From an uncultured Pelagibacteraceae bacterium (GTDB taxonomy: Bacteria > Pseudomonadota > Alphaproteobacteria > Pelagibacterales > Pelagibacteraceae): DNA of 64,000 nt. Numbering within the stretch: position 1 is the first letter of the stretch; every line of letters begins with the position of its first letter. Made by a program: the position numbers and the translations under genes. The stretch covers positions 124,001 through 188,000 of the forward strand of contig CACOSU010000001.1 of NCBI GenBank assembly GCA_902629935.1, given 5' to 3'. The notes below the pieces were generated by a model, which saw only the letters and a program-made list of their open reading frames with translations, was not told the DNA's origin and did not search any database. Below, in pieces: positions 1 to 8,771 of this stretch.

Positions 1-2151
1 GAGGTTTTAATTTCATCAGGATCTATTGAAAGACCAATAGTTTTTGGAAATAATGATACGCCAGGTGTAATGCTTTCTTCTGCTGCTAAAGAATACTTAA
101 AAGTTTATGGAGTTTTAGTTGGAAAAAATCCATTGATATTTACAAATAACGACAGTGGATACGAAACAGCTATTGAATTTCAAAAACATGGAGTGCAACC
201 AACAGTATTAGATTCAAGAAAAAATCCTGAATCAGAAATTATTGATGAGGCGAAAAGTTTAGGAATAAATATTAAAAATTCTTATGTAGTTGTTGCAGCA
301 CAAGGATATAAAAAAGTAAAATCTGCAGATATAGCGAGTATTTCTGATGATAAAAAACAACTTGGAAAAATAGAAAATATTATATGTGATTGTATATGCG
401 TTTCAGGTTTTTGGACACCGTCTATTCATTTAGCATCTCAATCAGGAAATAAAACTAAGTTTAAAGAAGAAATTGATGCATTTGTTCCAGGGACCTCAAA
501 ACAACAAGAGACCACTTTAGGAGCTGCTAACGGAGTATTCTCTTTAGAAGAAACTCTAAAAACTTCATTTGAAAAAGGAAGAGAGTTATCAAAAAAAATT
601 ACTGATAATGATAACGAAGTAAGCATTCCAAACGTAGTTGAAAAAAAATCTTCTAAACACGATAAGTTTTGGTGTGTTCCATTACCAGCAGGAAAAAATT
701 ATAAAAGATTTTTAGATTTTCAAAACGACGTAGCTGTATCGGATATCGAAATAGCTCTGAGAGAAGGTTATAGATCAATCGAGCATGTTAAAAGATATAC
801 TACGCTTGGAATGGCAACAGACCAAGGTAAAACAAGTAATTTGAATGGTTTACAGCTAGTTTCAGAAATTGAAAATAAAGTTGTTCCAGCAGTAGGTCAT
901 ACTACTTTTAGACCTCCATATACACCTATATCAATTGGTGCGATTGTAGGAAGAGAAGTTGGCAAAAATTCAAAACCAACAAGGAAATCTCCAATGCATG
1001 ATTGGCATGAGAAAAATAATGCAGTTTTTGTTGATGCGGGTGTTTGGTTGAGACCTAGATATTACAAAAGAGGTAACGAAAATTTATTTGAAGGATCTAA
1101 GAGAGAAGCAAAAAATGTGAGAACAAATGTTGGTGTTTGTGATGTGACTACACTTGGTAAAATTGATATCAAAGGACCAGATTCGGCTGAGTTGTTAAAT
1201 AGAGTCTATACTAATGCTTGGTTAAAATTACCAGTAGGTAAAGCTAGGTATGGTGTTATGTTAAGAGAAGACGGTATTGTTATGGATGATGGAACAACTA
1301 CAAGAATTTCAGAAAATCACTATCATATGACTACGACAACAGCACAGGCTGCAAATGTTCTTTCACATTTAGAATATTATTTACAACTAGTATGGCCTGA
1401 ATTAAATGTTAATGTTGTTTCAACAACAGAACAATGGGCAGGAGCGGCTATTGCAGGACCAAAATCTAGAGATGTCTTACAAAAATTATTTCCAAATTTA
1501 GATGTATCTAATGAGGGACTTCCTTTTATGGGTTATATGGAAGGAAATTTATTTGGAGTAAAAGCTAGAATATTTCGAATATCTTTTTCAGGTGAGCTTG
1601 CATATGAAGTCAACGTCGAGTCTGATAATGGAAACTTTATGTGGCAAAAAATTATGGAAGTTGGTGAGGAGTTTAAAATCCAACCATATGGTACAGAAGC
1701 ACTATCAACTTTGAGAATTGAAATGGGACATGTTGCTGGCTCAGAACTTGATGGGAGAACAATACCTTATGACAATGCTTTAGATGGCCTTGTTAGCAAA
1801 AAGAAAGATTTTATTGGAAAAAGATCACTTCAAAGAGCAGCTTTTACAGCAGGGGACAGACAAAGAGTAGTAGGGGTAGTTCCCCTAGATAAAAAAACAA
1901 GTATTCCAGAAGGATCTCATTTAGTTAAAGATGCTAATGCACCTTTACCAAATCCAAAGTTAGGGCATATCTCAGCATCGTGTTGGAGTGTTGAATATGA
2001 CAATCCTTTTTCTTTGGCAATATTGAAAGATGGAAAAAATATGATTGGTGAAAAACTATTTGTAATGTCACCTCTTAAAAACAAAGTAATTCCAGTAGAA
2101 GTAGTATCGTCACATTATGTAGATCCAAAAGGTGAGAGGGTTAGATCATGA
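1..2151 (+). CDS. soxA: Sarcosine oxidase alpha subunit, 5'-truncated by window edge
   Basis: The reading frame is open from base 1, so the true start lies outside the window; 716 residues remain of a family that is usually about 1000. SoxA belongs to the heterotetrameric sarcosine oxidase (SoxBDAG), which oxidises sarcosine to glycine and passes the methyl carbon to tetrahydrofolate. The fragment opens inside the FAD/NAD-binding half with the family-typical [16 protein letters not shown] stretch. A middle segment with [21 protein letters not shown] follows, and the C-terminal half, from about residue 320, is a GcvT-like folate-binding domain ([12 protein letters not shown], then [19 protein letters not shown]). 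The stop overlaps the soxG start (ATGA), which supports translational coupling. soxB and soxD would be expected just upstream. The identification is secure. Confidence 0.95.
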   Translation, partial: EVLISSGSIERPIVFGNNDTPGVMLSSAAKEYLKVYGVLVGKNPLIFTNNDSGYETAIEFQKHGVQPTVLDSRKNPESEIIDEAKSLGINIKNSYVVVAAQGYKKVKSADIASISDDKKQLGKIENIICDCICVSGFWTPSIHLASQSGNKTKFKEEIDAFVPGTSKQQETTLGAANGVFSLEETLKTSFEKGRELSKKITDNDNEVSIPNVVEKKSSKHDKFWCVPLPAGKNYKRFLDFQNDVAVSDIEIALREGYRSIEHVKRYTTLGMATDQGKTSNLNGLQLVSEIENKVVPAVGHTTFRPPYTPISIGAIVGREVGKNSKPTRKSPMHDWHEKNNAVFVDAGVWLRPRYYKRGNENLFEGSKREAKNVRTNVGVCDVTTLGKIDIKGPDSAELLNRVYTNAWLKLPVGKARYGVMLREDGIVMDDGTTTRISENHYHMTTTTAQAANVLSHLEYYLQLVWPELNVNVVSTTEQWAGAAIAGPKSRDVLQKLFPNLDVSNEGLPFMGYMEGNLFGVKARIFRISFSGELAYEVNVESDNGNFMWQKIMEVGEEFKIQPYGTEALSTLRIEMGHVAGSELDGRTIPYDNALDGLVSKKKDFIGKRSLQRAAFTAGDRQRVVGVVPLDKKTSIPEGSHLVKDANAPLPNPKLGHISASCWSVEYDNPFSLAILKDGKNMIGEKLFVMSPLKNKVIPVEVVSSHYVDPKGERVRS

Positions 2152-2735
2152 CTTTAATTTCAGCTTTGGCAAATGTTCATAAACAAGGTGAGTTTGGAGA
2201 TCATGAGGGCAAGAATGAACATGATCTATTAAAAATAACGGAAAATAAAAATTTACTAATTGTTCAAATAGTTCAGTATAAAAACTCTTCAGTTTCATTT
2301 GAGGGTATTAATGTAGATGGATTAAAATTAAAAAACGAACCTCAAACTGTAATATTTAATGATAATACAAGAATTATGTGGAACGGGCCAAAGAATTGGC
2401 TTTTAGTATCAACAAAAAAAGATTTAATAAAGAATATTCTAAACGAATTTAAAGATACAGACTTTGCTATAACAGATCTATCACATTCAAGAGCGATCAT
2501 TGAAATTGAGGGAAAAGAAACAATAGAGGTTTTAAAAAAAGGTTGCCCTTTTAATTTAAACATATTAGAGATAAATAATTCAATAAATTCAACTTATAAT
2601 GGAATAACCATCACCGTTGATAAGCTAAATGACAATCCATACAAAGTAAGATTGTTTGCTTTAAGAAGTTTTGGAGAATCTTTGTATCACTCAATAACCG
2701 ATGCATCGTTAGAGTTTGGCTTTAAATCTTTTTAA
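2148..2735 (+). CDS. soxG: Sarcosine oxidase gamma subunit
   Basis: This 195-residue protein starts inside the soxA stop codon (4-base overlap), as expected for the last gene of a soxBDAG operon. SoxG is the small GcvT-like subunit of heterotetrameric sarcosine oxidase and is poorly conserved. Recognisable traits are the central NWLLVS and the [29 protein letters not shown] stretch, which matches the SoxG pattern of 'DxSHxRxxxxxxGxxAxxxLxKGCxxDL' closely. The end GFKSF is also ordinary. The 3' end overlaps the convergent DMT transporter by four bases, so the operon ends here with no room for a terminator between the two genes. Confidence 0.9.
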   Translation: MTLISALANVHKQGEFGDHEGKNEHDLLKITENKNLLIVQIVQYKNSSVSFEGINVDGLKLKNEPQTVIFNDNTRIMWNGPKNWLLVSTKKDLIKNILNEFKDTDFAITDLSHSRAIIEIEGKETIEVLKKGCPFNLNILEINNSINSTYNGITITVDKLNDNPYKVRLFALRSFGESLYHSITDASLEFGFKSF

Positions 2736-3580
2736 TCTCTTGTTGCTATATAAACACCTATTGATGTGATTAGAAATCCTATTAAATCTAATCGAGTTAA
2801 ATTTTCATTCAAGAAGAGCCATGCCATAAAAGCAGAGGTTGCTGGAATTAAAAAAAATATAGAAACAGTTTTGCTTGCTGAATTATTTTTAATTAAAAAC
2901 ATCAATATTGTAAATGCTCCAAAAGATACTAAAAATATTTGATGGCTCATAGCAATAATAAAAGTTCGTGAAAAATCAATATATGGATCAACAAATAAAA
3001 TAATTATTAACAAATGGAACATGCATCCACCAAGAGCTTGATTCATATTGTTTACCGATAAAGGTAAGTTGTTACTCAATTTTTTTTGCCATAAAGTTGA
3101 AAAAGTAATTGCTAATAAGGCTATTATTGTTGCTATCAATCCAGCGGTTGGTATTTTATTGCCAATATCAAATCCCAATACAAGTCCTGCGCCTGTAAAT
3201 CCCAATAAAACGCCTACCCATTGTTTCAGAGATACTTTTTCATTTAAAATTGGACCGCTCAATGCATTAGTAAGCACTGGTTGCAGAGTTACAATTAAAG
3301 CTGCAATAGCTGTAGGCATACCTATAGAAATTGAGTAAAAGACACCACCAAGATAAAACCCATGAAATAAAACTCCACTAAAAAAAGATTCAAAAAAGTT
3401 TCTTTTGTTAACTAAAATTTTTTGATTTAAAAAAATAGAAAATAAAAAAAAACCTAAAGCGACTAAAGCAAATCTAAAAGCTAGGGCAGCAAACGGATCA
3501 CTACTATCTATAATAGGTTTAGTAGTTATGAACGCGGAAGACCAAAGAAGCACAAATATCAAAGGAAATATTTTAATCAT
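2732..3580 (-). CDS. DMT-superfamily (EamA) membrane transporter
   Basis: A 282-residue, very hydrophobic protein with about ten predicted membrane segments in two repeated halves, the layout of EamA-domain drug/metabolite exporters. It opens [20 protein letters not shown], close to the usual WSSxFxxxK entry of the family. The second repeat ends in a typical '[21 protein letters not shown]' tail. Members export amino acids, metabolites or drugs; the substrate cannot be read from sequence. The gene stands alone, convergent with soxG and divergent from the small secreted protein at 3683. Its link with sarcosine metabolism is only positional. Confidence 0.85.
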   Translation of the reverse strand: MIKIFPLIFVLLWSSAFITTKPIIDSSDPFAALAFRFALVALGFFLFSIFLNQKILVNKRNFFESFFSGVLFHGFYLGGVFYSISIGMPTAIAALIVTLQPVLTNALSGPILNEKVSLKQWVGVLLGFTGAGLVLGFDIGNKIPTAGLIATIIALLAITFSTLWQKKLSNNLPLSVNNMNQALGGCMFHLLIIILFVDPYIDFSRTFIIAMSHQIFLVSFGAFTILMFLIKNNSASKTVSIFFLIPATSAFMAWLFLNENLTRLDLIGFLITSIGVYIATRD

Positions 3581-3682
3581 AATATTTAATAACCAAATAA
3601 ATTAACTAAAATCAAATAAATCACGCCTAAAATGAACTAATTAATTATAGATATAGATTACCAAATCACTTATGTTTAGTTT

Positions 3683-4057
3683 ATGATTTATAAGATGTGT
3701 AAAATTTTTACGTTACTACTATCGTTTTTATTTTTAACAGGTTTTACACCCATTATTTCAATTCTTGGTCCGGGTGTCACAGTTCTCACTTCAGGCAATA
3801 TATATAAAGCAACAGCTCAATTTATCATAGATCAAAGTATAAAAAAAAAAACTGGTAAAAATTCTTTAACTTTAGTTAAGGAAGAACTAAATAAAAAAAA
3901 TAACAAAAAAAATTTTAATGATGAATTAAGACAATTAGTTGAAAAAAGAATAAAGATAACTAGAAAAGAAATAGAAAATCAAAATTTCCAAAAATTAGTT
4001 AAAAAAAGAATAACAATTACTAGATCAATAATTAATTTAAATAATACTACTCGATAA
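3683..4057 (+). CDS. Small exported protein with a tandem 20-residue repeat, unknown function
   Basis: 124 residues beginning with a lysine-flanked hydrophobic segment (about residues 8-22) that looks like a signal peptide or membrane anchor. The rest is highly basic and probably helical. Residues 85-97 and 105-117 are near copies (LVEKRIKITRKEI and LVKKRITITRSII), so the C-terminal half is an internal duplication with a 20-residue period. An alternative start at 3695 removes four residues and leaves the signal intact; neither start has a clear ribosome binding site. I do not recognise a family. The 3' end overlaps the convergent gene at 4047 by 11 bases. Confidence 0.6.
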   Translation: MIYKMCKIFTLLLSFLFLTGFTPIISILGPGVTVLTSGNIYKATAQFIIDQSIKKKTGKNSLTLVKEELNKKNNKKNFNDELRQLVEKRIKITRKEIENQNFQKLVKKRITITRSIINLNNTTR

Positions 4058-4487
4058 TATTAAGATATATCAGATTTTCTTGATCTGTTTCTTTGCACCA
4101 CATTTCGTAGCTTTCACAAACTCTCCATAAATGATCAAAAGCCCTTTGTGAAAGCTCTAGAGGAAAATGACTTTTCGTATAATATAATTTAGGTATTTTT
4201 AGTAAAAACTTTAACATGGAGTCCTTTTGAAGTTCTAAAAGTCTTAATGTTTCTCCATTTATTTTTTTTCTGGTAACAGAATCAATAAATTTATTATTCT
4301 TAAGTTCTAAAAACCATTTATCATGAAATTCTCCAGAACTTAAAATATCATATTCTTTAGTCGTCATAAAAATTTCAAATGCTTGTATGTTGTTAAATTC
4401 AGGATTTTGTTTTTTTATTTTGATAATATTTGAGTAAACAAATTCAGCTGCTCTCAATACATATGGCTTTTCTAACTTATTAGACAT
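4047..4487 (-). CDS. Conserved-looking hypothetical protein, 146 aa
   Basis: A soluble, probably helical protein of 146 residues with an aromatic-rich C-terminal region (FDHLWRVCESYEMWCKETD). There is no signal peptide, membrane segment or familiar catalytic motif. The start lies three bases after the stop of the Asp/Glu racemase gene, so the two are almost certainly co-transcribed. I do not recognise the family. Codon use and composition match its neighbours, which argues for a real gene. Confidence 0.65.
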   Translation of the reverse strand: MSNKLEKPYVLRAAEFVYSNIIKIKKQNPEFNNIQAFEIFMTTKEYDILSSGEFHDKWFLELKNNKFIDSVTRKKINGETLRLLELQKDSMLKFLLKIPKLYYTKSHFPLELSQRAFDHLWRVCESYEMWCKETDQENLIYLNIIE

Positions 4488-4490
4488 GAG

Positions 4491-5237
4491 CTAATATTTA
4501 TGCTTAACCATAGCTGAATGAGCCAAAACTAAGTTGGGATCTAAAAATACTTTTGATGATTTTACTTTTTTAAAAGATTTAAATGCAAAAATTGCGATTG
4601 GTAGCTCTGTACAACCTAAAATAATTTTTTTACATTTCATTTTAACTAAGGAGTCAATTGCAGGTTTAATTGCTTTTGCTGCAGCTTTTACATTGCCCAT
4701 TTTAACAAATTTAATAGCTTTATTAACTGATGACTTTTGGAGTTTTTGAGAAGGCTCAATTAATTGATAATCTTTTTCGAAAAATTTTTTGTAAACTCTA
4801 GTTTTAAGGGTGCCCTCAGTCGCTAATAGTCCAACCTTCGTGTTTTTTTTACATTTTTTTTTTGTAAACTTGAAAACTTCTTTAGGCATATTGATAATTG
4901 GAATATTTATTTTTTTTTGTAGATCATCAAACCAATAATGAGCTGTATTGCAAGGTATTACTATAAATTTACATTTATTTTTCTCTAGAAGCTTACAACC
5001 TACCAGTAAACTTTTTAAAACTCTATTGTACTTTTCTTTACTTGCTTTGTTGGTAGATTTATTGGAGAGCTCTCTGGCGTGTAAGCCTATAGACTCAGGT
5101 CTTCCAGGAATGTTTGATTTATTGTAAAGTAAAAATAATGGATATTCTTGGTCAATTTTACCTCGATTAAGAACAGCAAGCTTGTTACAAAAATCAAGAC
5201 CAGCTTGAGTTCCCATTCCACCTAAAATTCCAATCAT
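4491..5237 (-). CDS. Aspartate/glutamate racemase family protein
   Basis: 248 residues with the hallmarks of PLP-independent Asp/Glu racemases: the N-terminal glycine loop MIGILGGMGT, a first catalytic cysteine in VIPCNTAHYW (Cys96) and a second in LGCTELPI (Cys209). These two cysteines act as the acid/base pair that inverts the alpha carbon. Length fits the aspartate racemase branch (YgeA/RacD type). The likely role is interconversion of L- and D-aspartate or a related amino acid in the cytoplasm. It is the first gene of a two-gene unit with the 146-aa unknown. Substrate specificity is not resolved by the sequence. Confidence 0.85.
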   Translation of the reverse strand: MIGILGGMGTQAGLDFCNKLAVLNRGKIDQEYPLFLLYNKSNIPGRPESIGLHARELSNKSTNKASKEKYNRVLKSLLVGCKLLEKNKCKFIVIPCNTAHYWFDDLQKKINIPIINMPKEVFKFTKKKCKKNTKVGLLATEGTLKTRVYKKFFEKDYQLIEPSQKLQKSSVNKAIKFVKMGNVKAAAKAIKPAIDSLVKMKCKKIILGCTELPIAIFAFKSFKKVKSSKVFLDPNLVLAHSAMVKHKY

Positions 5238-5314
5238 ATTGTAGCTTAATGTATTAATTTTTTAATATAATTCTATAATTAATAATTATGTTTAAAGGTT
5301 GTTTTCAAATTAGG

Positions 5315-5366
5315 TATTGGCTGAATATTAAATTTAAAAATTTTAAAATAACGTTTTCAGCCAATA
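5315..5366 (-). terminator. Hairpin downstream of the cold-shock gene, possible terminator
   Basis: Arms TATTGGCTGAA (5315-5325) and TTCAGCCAATA (5356-5366) are perfectly complementary over 11 bp, enclosing a 30-base AT-only loop that can fold further on itself. It begins 12 bases past the csp stop codon (minus strand). There is no clean T-run after it, so it may terminate transcription or protect the mRNA 3' end. Confidence 0.5.
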
Positions 5367-5378
5367 GGAAGTGTGAAA

Positions 5379-5585
5379 TTATGCAGTTTTTAAGTTAACT
5401 GCTGAAGGACCTTTGGGACCATCTTCAACATCGAAAGTCAAAGCTTGACCCTCATCTAAACCGTTCATACCAGCATCTCTTACTGCTGAAACATGTACAA
5501 ACACATCTTTTTCTTTATCTTCTCTTTCAATAAAACCAAAACCTTTGGTTGGATTGAACCACTTTACTTTTCCTTGTAGACTCAT
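5379..5585 (-). CDS. Cold-shock domain protein (CspA family)
   Basis: A 68-residue single cold-shock domain, the standard length. RNP1 is present as KGFGFIERE and RNP2 as DVFVHVSAV; the opening [19 protein letters not shown] is canonical. Such proteins bind single-stranded RNA and DNA and act as RNA chaperones. The gene stands alone with its own 5' leader of about 115 bases and a strong hairpin just beyond the stop. The leader could carry post-transcriptional control, as in other csp genes, but I see no specific fold in it. Confidence 0.95.
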   Translation of the reverse strand: MSLQGKVKWFNPTKGFGFIEREDKEKDVFVHVSAVRDAGMNGLDEGQALTFDVEDGPKGPSAVNLKTA

Positions 5586-5701
5586 ATTTATCTTCTTACT
5601 TTTTGTTTAATTAATTATTACTTATAATTAAGTAATATTCGCTTTTTTTAGATTTTATAGGGATTTGTCAACAAAATAGATCAACTATTGAAAAAATTAT
5701 T

Positions 5702-6169
5702 TTAGATATTGTCAATTAACATAGTTAAATAGACAGAATTGACGTCTTTTTCATAATGTGCAAAAGGTTCGCACACTATAAATCCAGTTTTTTTGAAAAG
5801 TTTTCTAGCTGGAATAAAAAAATCACCAGCACCTGTCTCTATACTTAATCTTTTAATTTTAAGTTTTTTAGCTTCATTTATTAAATGGTTTATTACATTT
5901 GTTCCTTGCCCTTGATTTCTAAAGTTATCATGAATTCTGATAGATTTAAATTCGCCATGTTCTTTATCTAAAAATTTTAAAGCTCCACAACCAATTAATT
6001 GTTTTTCATTCCACAAACTCCAAAATTTAATTGATGGCACTTGTAAACCATGAATATCTAGTACATGAGCACTACCTTCAGGTGATGCAGCTCTAAGTTC
6101 TACAAAATGTTTTGTTAAAAGCTCGTTAACCTCTGGGTTATCAAAATTCGCTTCAATTGATTTTAACAT
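5702..6169 (-). CDS. GNAT-family N-acetyltransferase
   Basis: 155 residues with the acetyl-CoA-binding signature of the GNAT fold: IRIHDNFRNQGQGTNVINHL carries the Q/RxxGxG/A loop (NQGQGT). The following strand-helix (LKIKRLSIETGAGDFF, then ARKLFKKTGFIVCEPFAHY) resembles small ElaA/YhdJ-like acetyltransferases. The gene directly follows purK with no gap and is the last of a purE-purK-GNAT unit. Its acceptor is unknown. The link to purine synthesis is by position only. Confidence 0.85.
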   Translation of the reverse strand: MLKSIEANFDNPEVNELLTKHFVELRAASPEGSAHVLDIHGLQVPSIKFWSLWNEKQLIGCGALKFLDKEHGEFKSIRIHDNFRNQGQGTNVINHLINEAKKLKIKRLSIETGAGDFFIPARKLFKKTGFIVCEPFAHYEKDVNSVYLTMLIDNI

Positions 6170-7216
6170 TTATATTAAAGTTGTGATATGACCCATTTTT
6201 CTTTTCTCTTTTATATCTTTCTTTAGATAATCAAAGAAAAATTCATTATTTTTAAATTTTTCAATATTTCTATAATGTATAATTTGATCACCAAGCAGAT
6301 TGATCATCTTAGCATTAGATATTTTTTTTAATGGAACTTGGTCTAAACCACAAACAGCTCTCACATGATTTTCAAACTGACTAACATTAAAAGCATTAAT
6401 TGTTAAATGTCCTGAGTTATGTACTCTCGGTGCAATCTCGTTCACATATAAATTGTCATTTCTATCAATAAAATATTCAACACACAAAGTTCCAATATAT
6501 TTTAATTCCTCTGCAATCAGCATAGCCCATTCTTTAGATTGATCAAAAATTTTTTTATTAATTTCAGCAGGAATTTTTGAATATTTTAAAATTTGGTCTT
6601 CATGAGTGTTTTCTATTGGCTCATATATTTCATATTTGTTATTACTAAATCTTGTAATGATAATTGAAATTTCTTTTTTTAACTTTACAAGCTTTTCAAG
6701 AATGAATCCTTTTGAAAAATCAATATTTAATAAATTAAGTTCATCACCTGATTTTATGGGATATTGACCTTTTCCATCATATCCAAGAGTTGTAGTTTTT
6801 AATATTCCTGGCAAGAAATCTTCTAATGCATCTATGTCAGATTTTTTCTCAATTGAAACATATCTGGTTGTTCTAATATTTAATTTATTTACAAAATCTT
6901 TTTCAGCTAATCGATGTTGAATTAATCTATTAACAGATGGTTTTGGTAAAACTGGTTTTAATTTATTAATTTCGTTTAATGTCTCGAATGGTATATTTTC
7001 AAACTCGTAGGTGACCATATCTACCTCATTTACAAATTCTATTATCTTCTCATTATTTTCGTAACTTCCAGCAATAAACTGATTGCAAAAATTTTGTGCT
7101 GGTGCATCAATATCATCACAGAAAATAACAGTTTTGACATTTAATTTTTTAGCTGCAATCGCTAGCATACTACCAAGTTGACCACCCCCAATAATACCAA
7201 GAGTAATTTCAGACAT
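6170..7216 (-). CDS. purK: N5-carboxyaminoimidazole ribonucleotide synthase
   Basis: 348 residues of the ATP-grasp family. It uses ATP and bicarbonate to convert AIR to N5-CAIR in purine biosynthesis. The N-terminal glycine motif is GIIGGGQLGSMLAIAA. The central ATP-grasp core includes LKTTTLGYDGKGQY and the metal-binding segment VNEIAPRVHNSGHLTINAF. The length is usual. It lies one base after the purE stop, an arrangement found in many bacteria, and purE-purK act in sequence. The C-terminal end runs to the GNAT start. Confidence 0.95.
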   Translation of the reverse strand: MSEITLGIIGGGQLGSMLAIAAKKLNVKTVIFCDDIDAPAQNFCNQFIAGSYENNEKIIEFVNEVDMVTYEFENIPFETLNEINKLKPVLPKPSVNRLIQHRLAEKDFVNKLNIRTTRYVSIEKKSDIDALEDFLPGILKTTTLGYDGKGQYPIKSGDELNLLNIDFSKGFILEKLVKLKKEISIIITRFSNNKYEIYEPIENTHEDQILKYSKIPAEINKKIFDQSKEWAMLIAEELKYIGTLCVEYFIDRNDNLYVNEIAPRVHNSGHLTINAFNVSQFENHVRAVCGLDQVPLKKISNAKMINLLGDQIIHYRNIEKFKNNEFFFDYLKKDIKEKRKMGHITTLI

Positions 7217-7217
7217 T

Positions 7218-7709
7218 TTATTTTGGAGTTCTCTTTACAGACCTTGTTTGAGAGCTTCTAAAGTTTTTAAGTTTTTTTCGTACATTTGGATTATTATTAC
7301 CAATTATCGCTGCAGCTAATAATGCGGCATTAATTGCACCATCTTCTCCTATAGCAAGTGTTCCCACAGGAATTCCTTTAGGCATTTGTACAATTGATAA
7401 CAAACTATCCAAACCTTTAAGTTTTTTACTTTCAACAGGAACACCAAGAACCGGCACATGTGTAAGTGCTGATATCATTCCTGGAAGATGAGCAGATCCT
7501 CCTGCACCTGCAATTATCACACCTATATGATTTTGCACGACTTTTGCAGCATATTTATACATTCTTTGTGGTGTTCTATGAGCTGATATTATTTTAGTCT
7601 CAAATGGAACGCGAATTTTTCTAAGAGTTTTTTCTGCTTGTTTCATTATTTTATAGTCAGATTGGCTACCCATAACAATTGAAACTTTTAATTTAATATT
7701 TTTTTTCAT
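7218..7709 (-). CDS. purE: N5-carboxyaminoimidazole ribonucleotide mutase
   Basis: 163 residues, standard class I PurE. The substrate-binding residues sit in MGSQSDYKIM and SAHRTPQRM, and the glycine-rich loop AGAGGSAHLPGMISALT is intact. The enzyme shifts the carboxyl group of N5-CAIR to give CAIR. It is the first gene of purE-purK-GNAT and divergent from the M19-like gene, with about 90 bases between them that must hold both promoters. Nothing unusual. Confidence 0.96.
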   Translation of the reverse strand: MKKNIKLKVSIVMGSQSDYKIMKQAEKTLRKIRVPFETKIISAHRTPQRMYKYAAKVVQNHIGVIIAGAGGSAHLPGMISALTHVPVLGVPVESKKLKGLDSLLSIVQMPKGIPVGTLAIGEDGAINAALLAAAIIGNNNPNVRKKLKNFRSSQTRSVKRTPK

Positions 7710-7803
7710 GAAAATTGACCAATCTGTTTATTTCAAAATTAAGTAAAAATTTCAATAAAATTAATAGTATTTAAAATGTATATTGATTAGAGTTAAACAT
7801 ACT

Positions 7804-8769
7804 ATGAATTATAAAATCGATAATCTTCAATATTGTAATTGGTCTAGAAAAATCCTTGAGATAAATAGATCTGCTGGTCTAGATGCCGTTCATGTAACTA
7901 TCGTGTATCATGAAGATTTTGATGAATTACAGCTCGAAATTAAAAAATGGGAAAAATTATTTCATGAAAATTCTGATTTAATTTTTCTTGGTAAGAATTT
8001 TAAAGATATTGAAAAAGCAAATATAGAAAACAAAACTGCAATATTCTTTGGTTTCCAAAATTGTTCTCCAATCGAAGATGATATAAACCTTGTGGAAAAA
8101 GTTCATCGATTAGGATGTCGTTTTATGCAGCTCACTTATAATAACCAATCCTTACTTGCAACTGGCTGTTACGAAAAAGTAGATAGTGGAGTTACAAATT
8201 TTGGTCGAGAGGTTATAAAAGAAATGAATAGATTAGGAGTTGTTGTGGATATGTCACATTCTGCAGAAAAAAGTACGCTAGATGCAATTGAGTTAAGTGA
8301 AAAACCAATAGCAATCACTCATGCAAATCCTTCTTTTTGGCATCCAGCAAAAAGAAATAAATCATCTGAATTATTAAAAATTTTGAGTGATAGTGGTGGA
8401 ATGTTAGGTTTATCGTTGTATCCCCATCATTTAAAAAATAATTCAAATTGCACTCTTGACAGTTTTTGTGAGATGATAGCAAAGACAGCTGAAATAATGG
8501 GTGTAACAAAAATTGGAATAGGTTCTGATCTTTGTTTAGACCATCCAGATAGTGTTGTTGAATGGATGAGAAACGGCTCTTGGTCAAAAAGTAAAAATTA
8601 TGGAGAAGGAACAAAAAATAAACCAGGTTTTCCAAAACAACCGGATTGGTTTCTTGATGCAAGAGGGTTTTCAAATATTGAAAAAGGACTGAAAAAAATT
8701 GGATTTTCAGATACTGAGACACATGGAATACTTGGAAACAACTGGTACAGTTTTTATAAATCCATCTAA
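7804..8769 (+). CDS. M19 (renal dipeptidase) family protein with altered metal site
   Basis: 321 residues from the ATG at 7804; an in-frame TTG at 7783 is possible but less likely. The fold of peptidase family M19 is clear from GVVVDMSHSAEKSTLDAI, PIAITHANP and KIGIGSDLC. Measured against human renal dipeptidase from memory, three ligands are kept with exact spacing: His152, His173 and Asp242 (intervals 21 and 69). The N-terminal HxD pair is not visible, and the bridging Glu of the GxEG motif is Gln85 (FFGFQN). A standard binuclear zinc site is therefore unlikely. The protein may use one metal, act on a non-dipeptide substrate, or be non-catalytic. It is followed after two bases by an unknown 553-aa gene. 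Confidence 0.8.
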   Translation: MNYKIDNLQYCNWSRKILEINRSAGLDAVHVTIVYHEDFDELQLEIKKWEKLFHENSDLIFLGKNFKDIEKANIENKTAIFFGFQNCSPIEDDINLVEKVHRLGCRFMQLTYNNQSLLATGCYEKVDSGVTNFGREVIKEMNRLGVVVDMSHSAEKSTLDAIELSEKPIAITHANPSFWHPAKRNKSSELLKILSDSGGMLGLSLYPHHLKNNSNCTLDSFCEMIAKTAEIMGVTKIGIGSDLCLDHPDSVVEWMRNGSWSKSKNYGEGTKNKPGFPKQPDWFLDARGFSNIEKGLKKIGFSDTETHGILGNNWYSFYKSI

Positions 8770-8771
8770 TT

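Noticed and set aside
438-626. Minus-strand ORF inside soxA
   Set aside because: It lies wholly within soxA coding sequence and the protein has no family features.
7783-7803. Upstream TTG start for the M19-like gene
   Set aside because: The ATG at 7804 gives a more usual start; the added seven residues do not restore the HxD metal motif.
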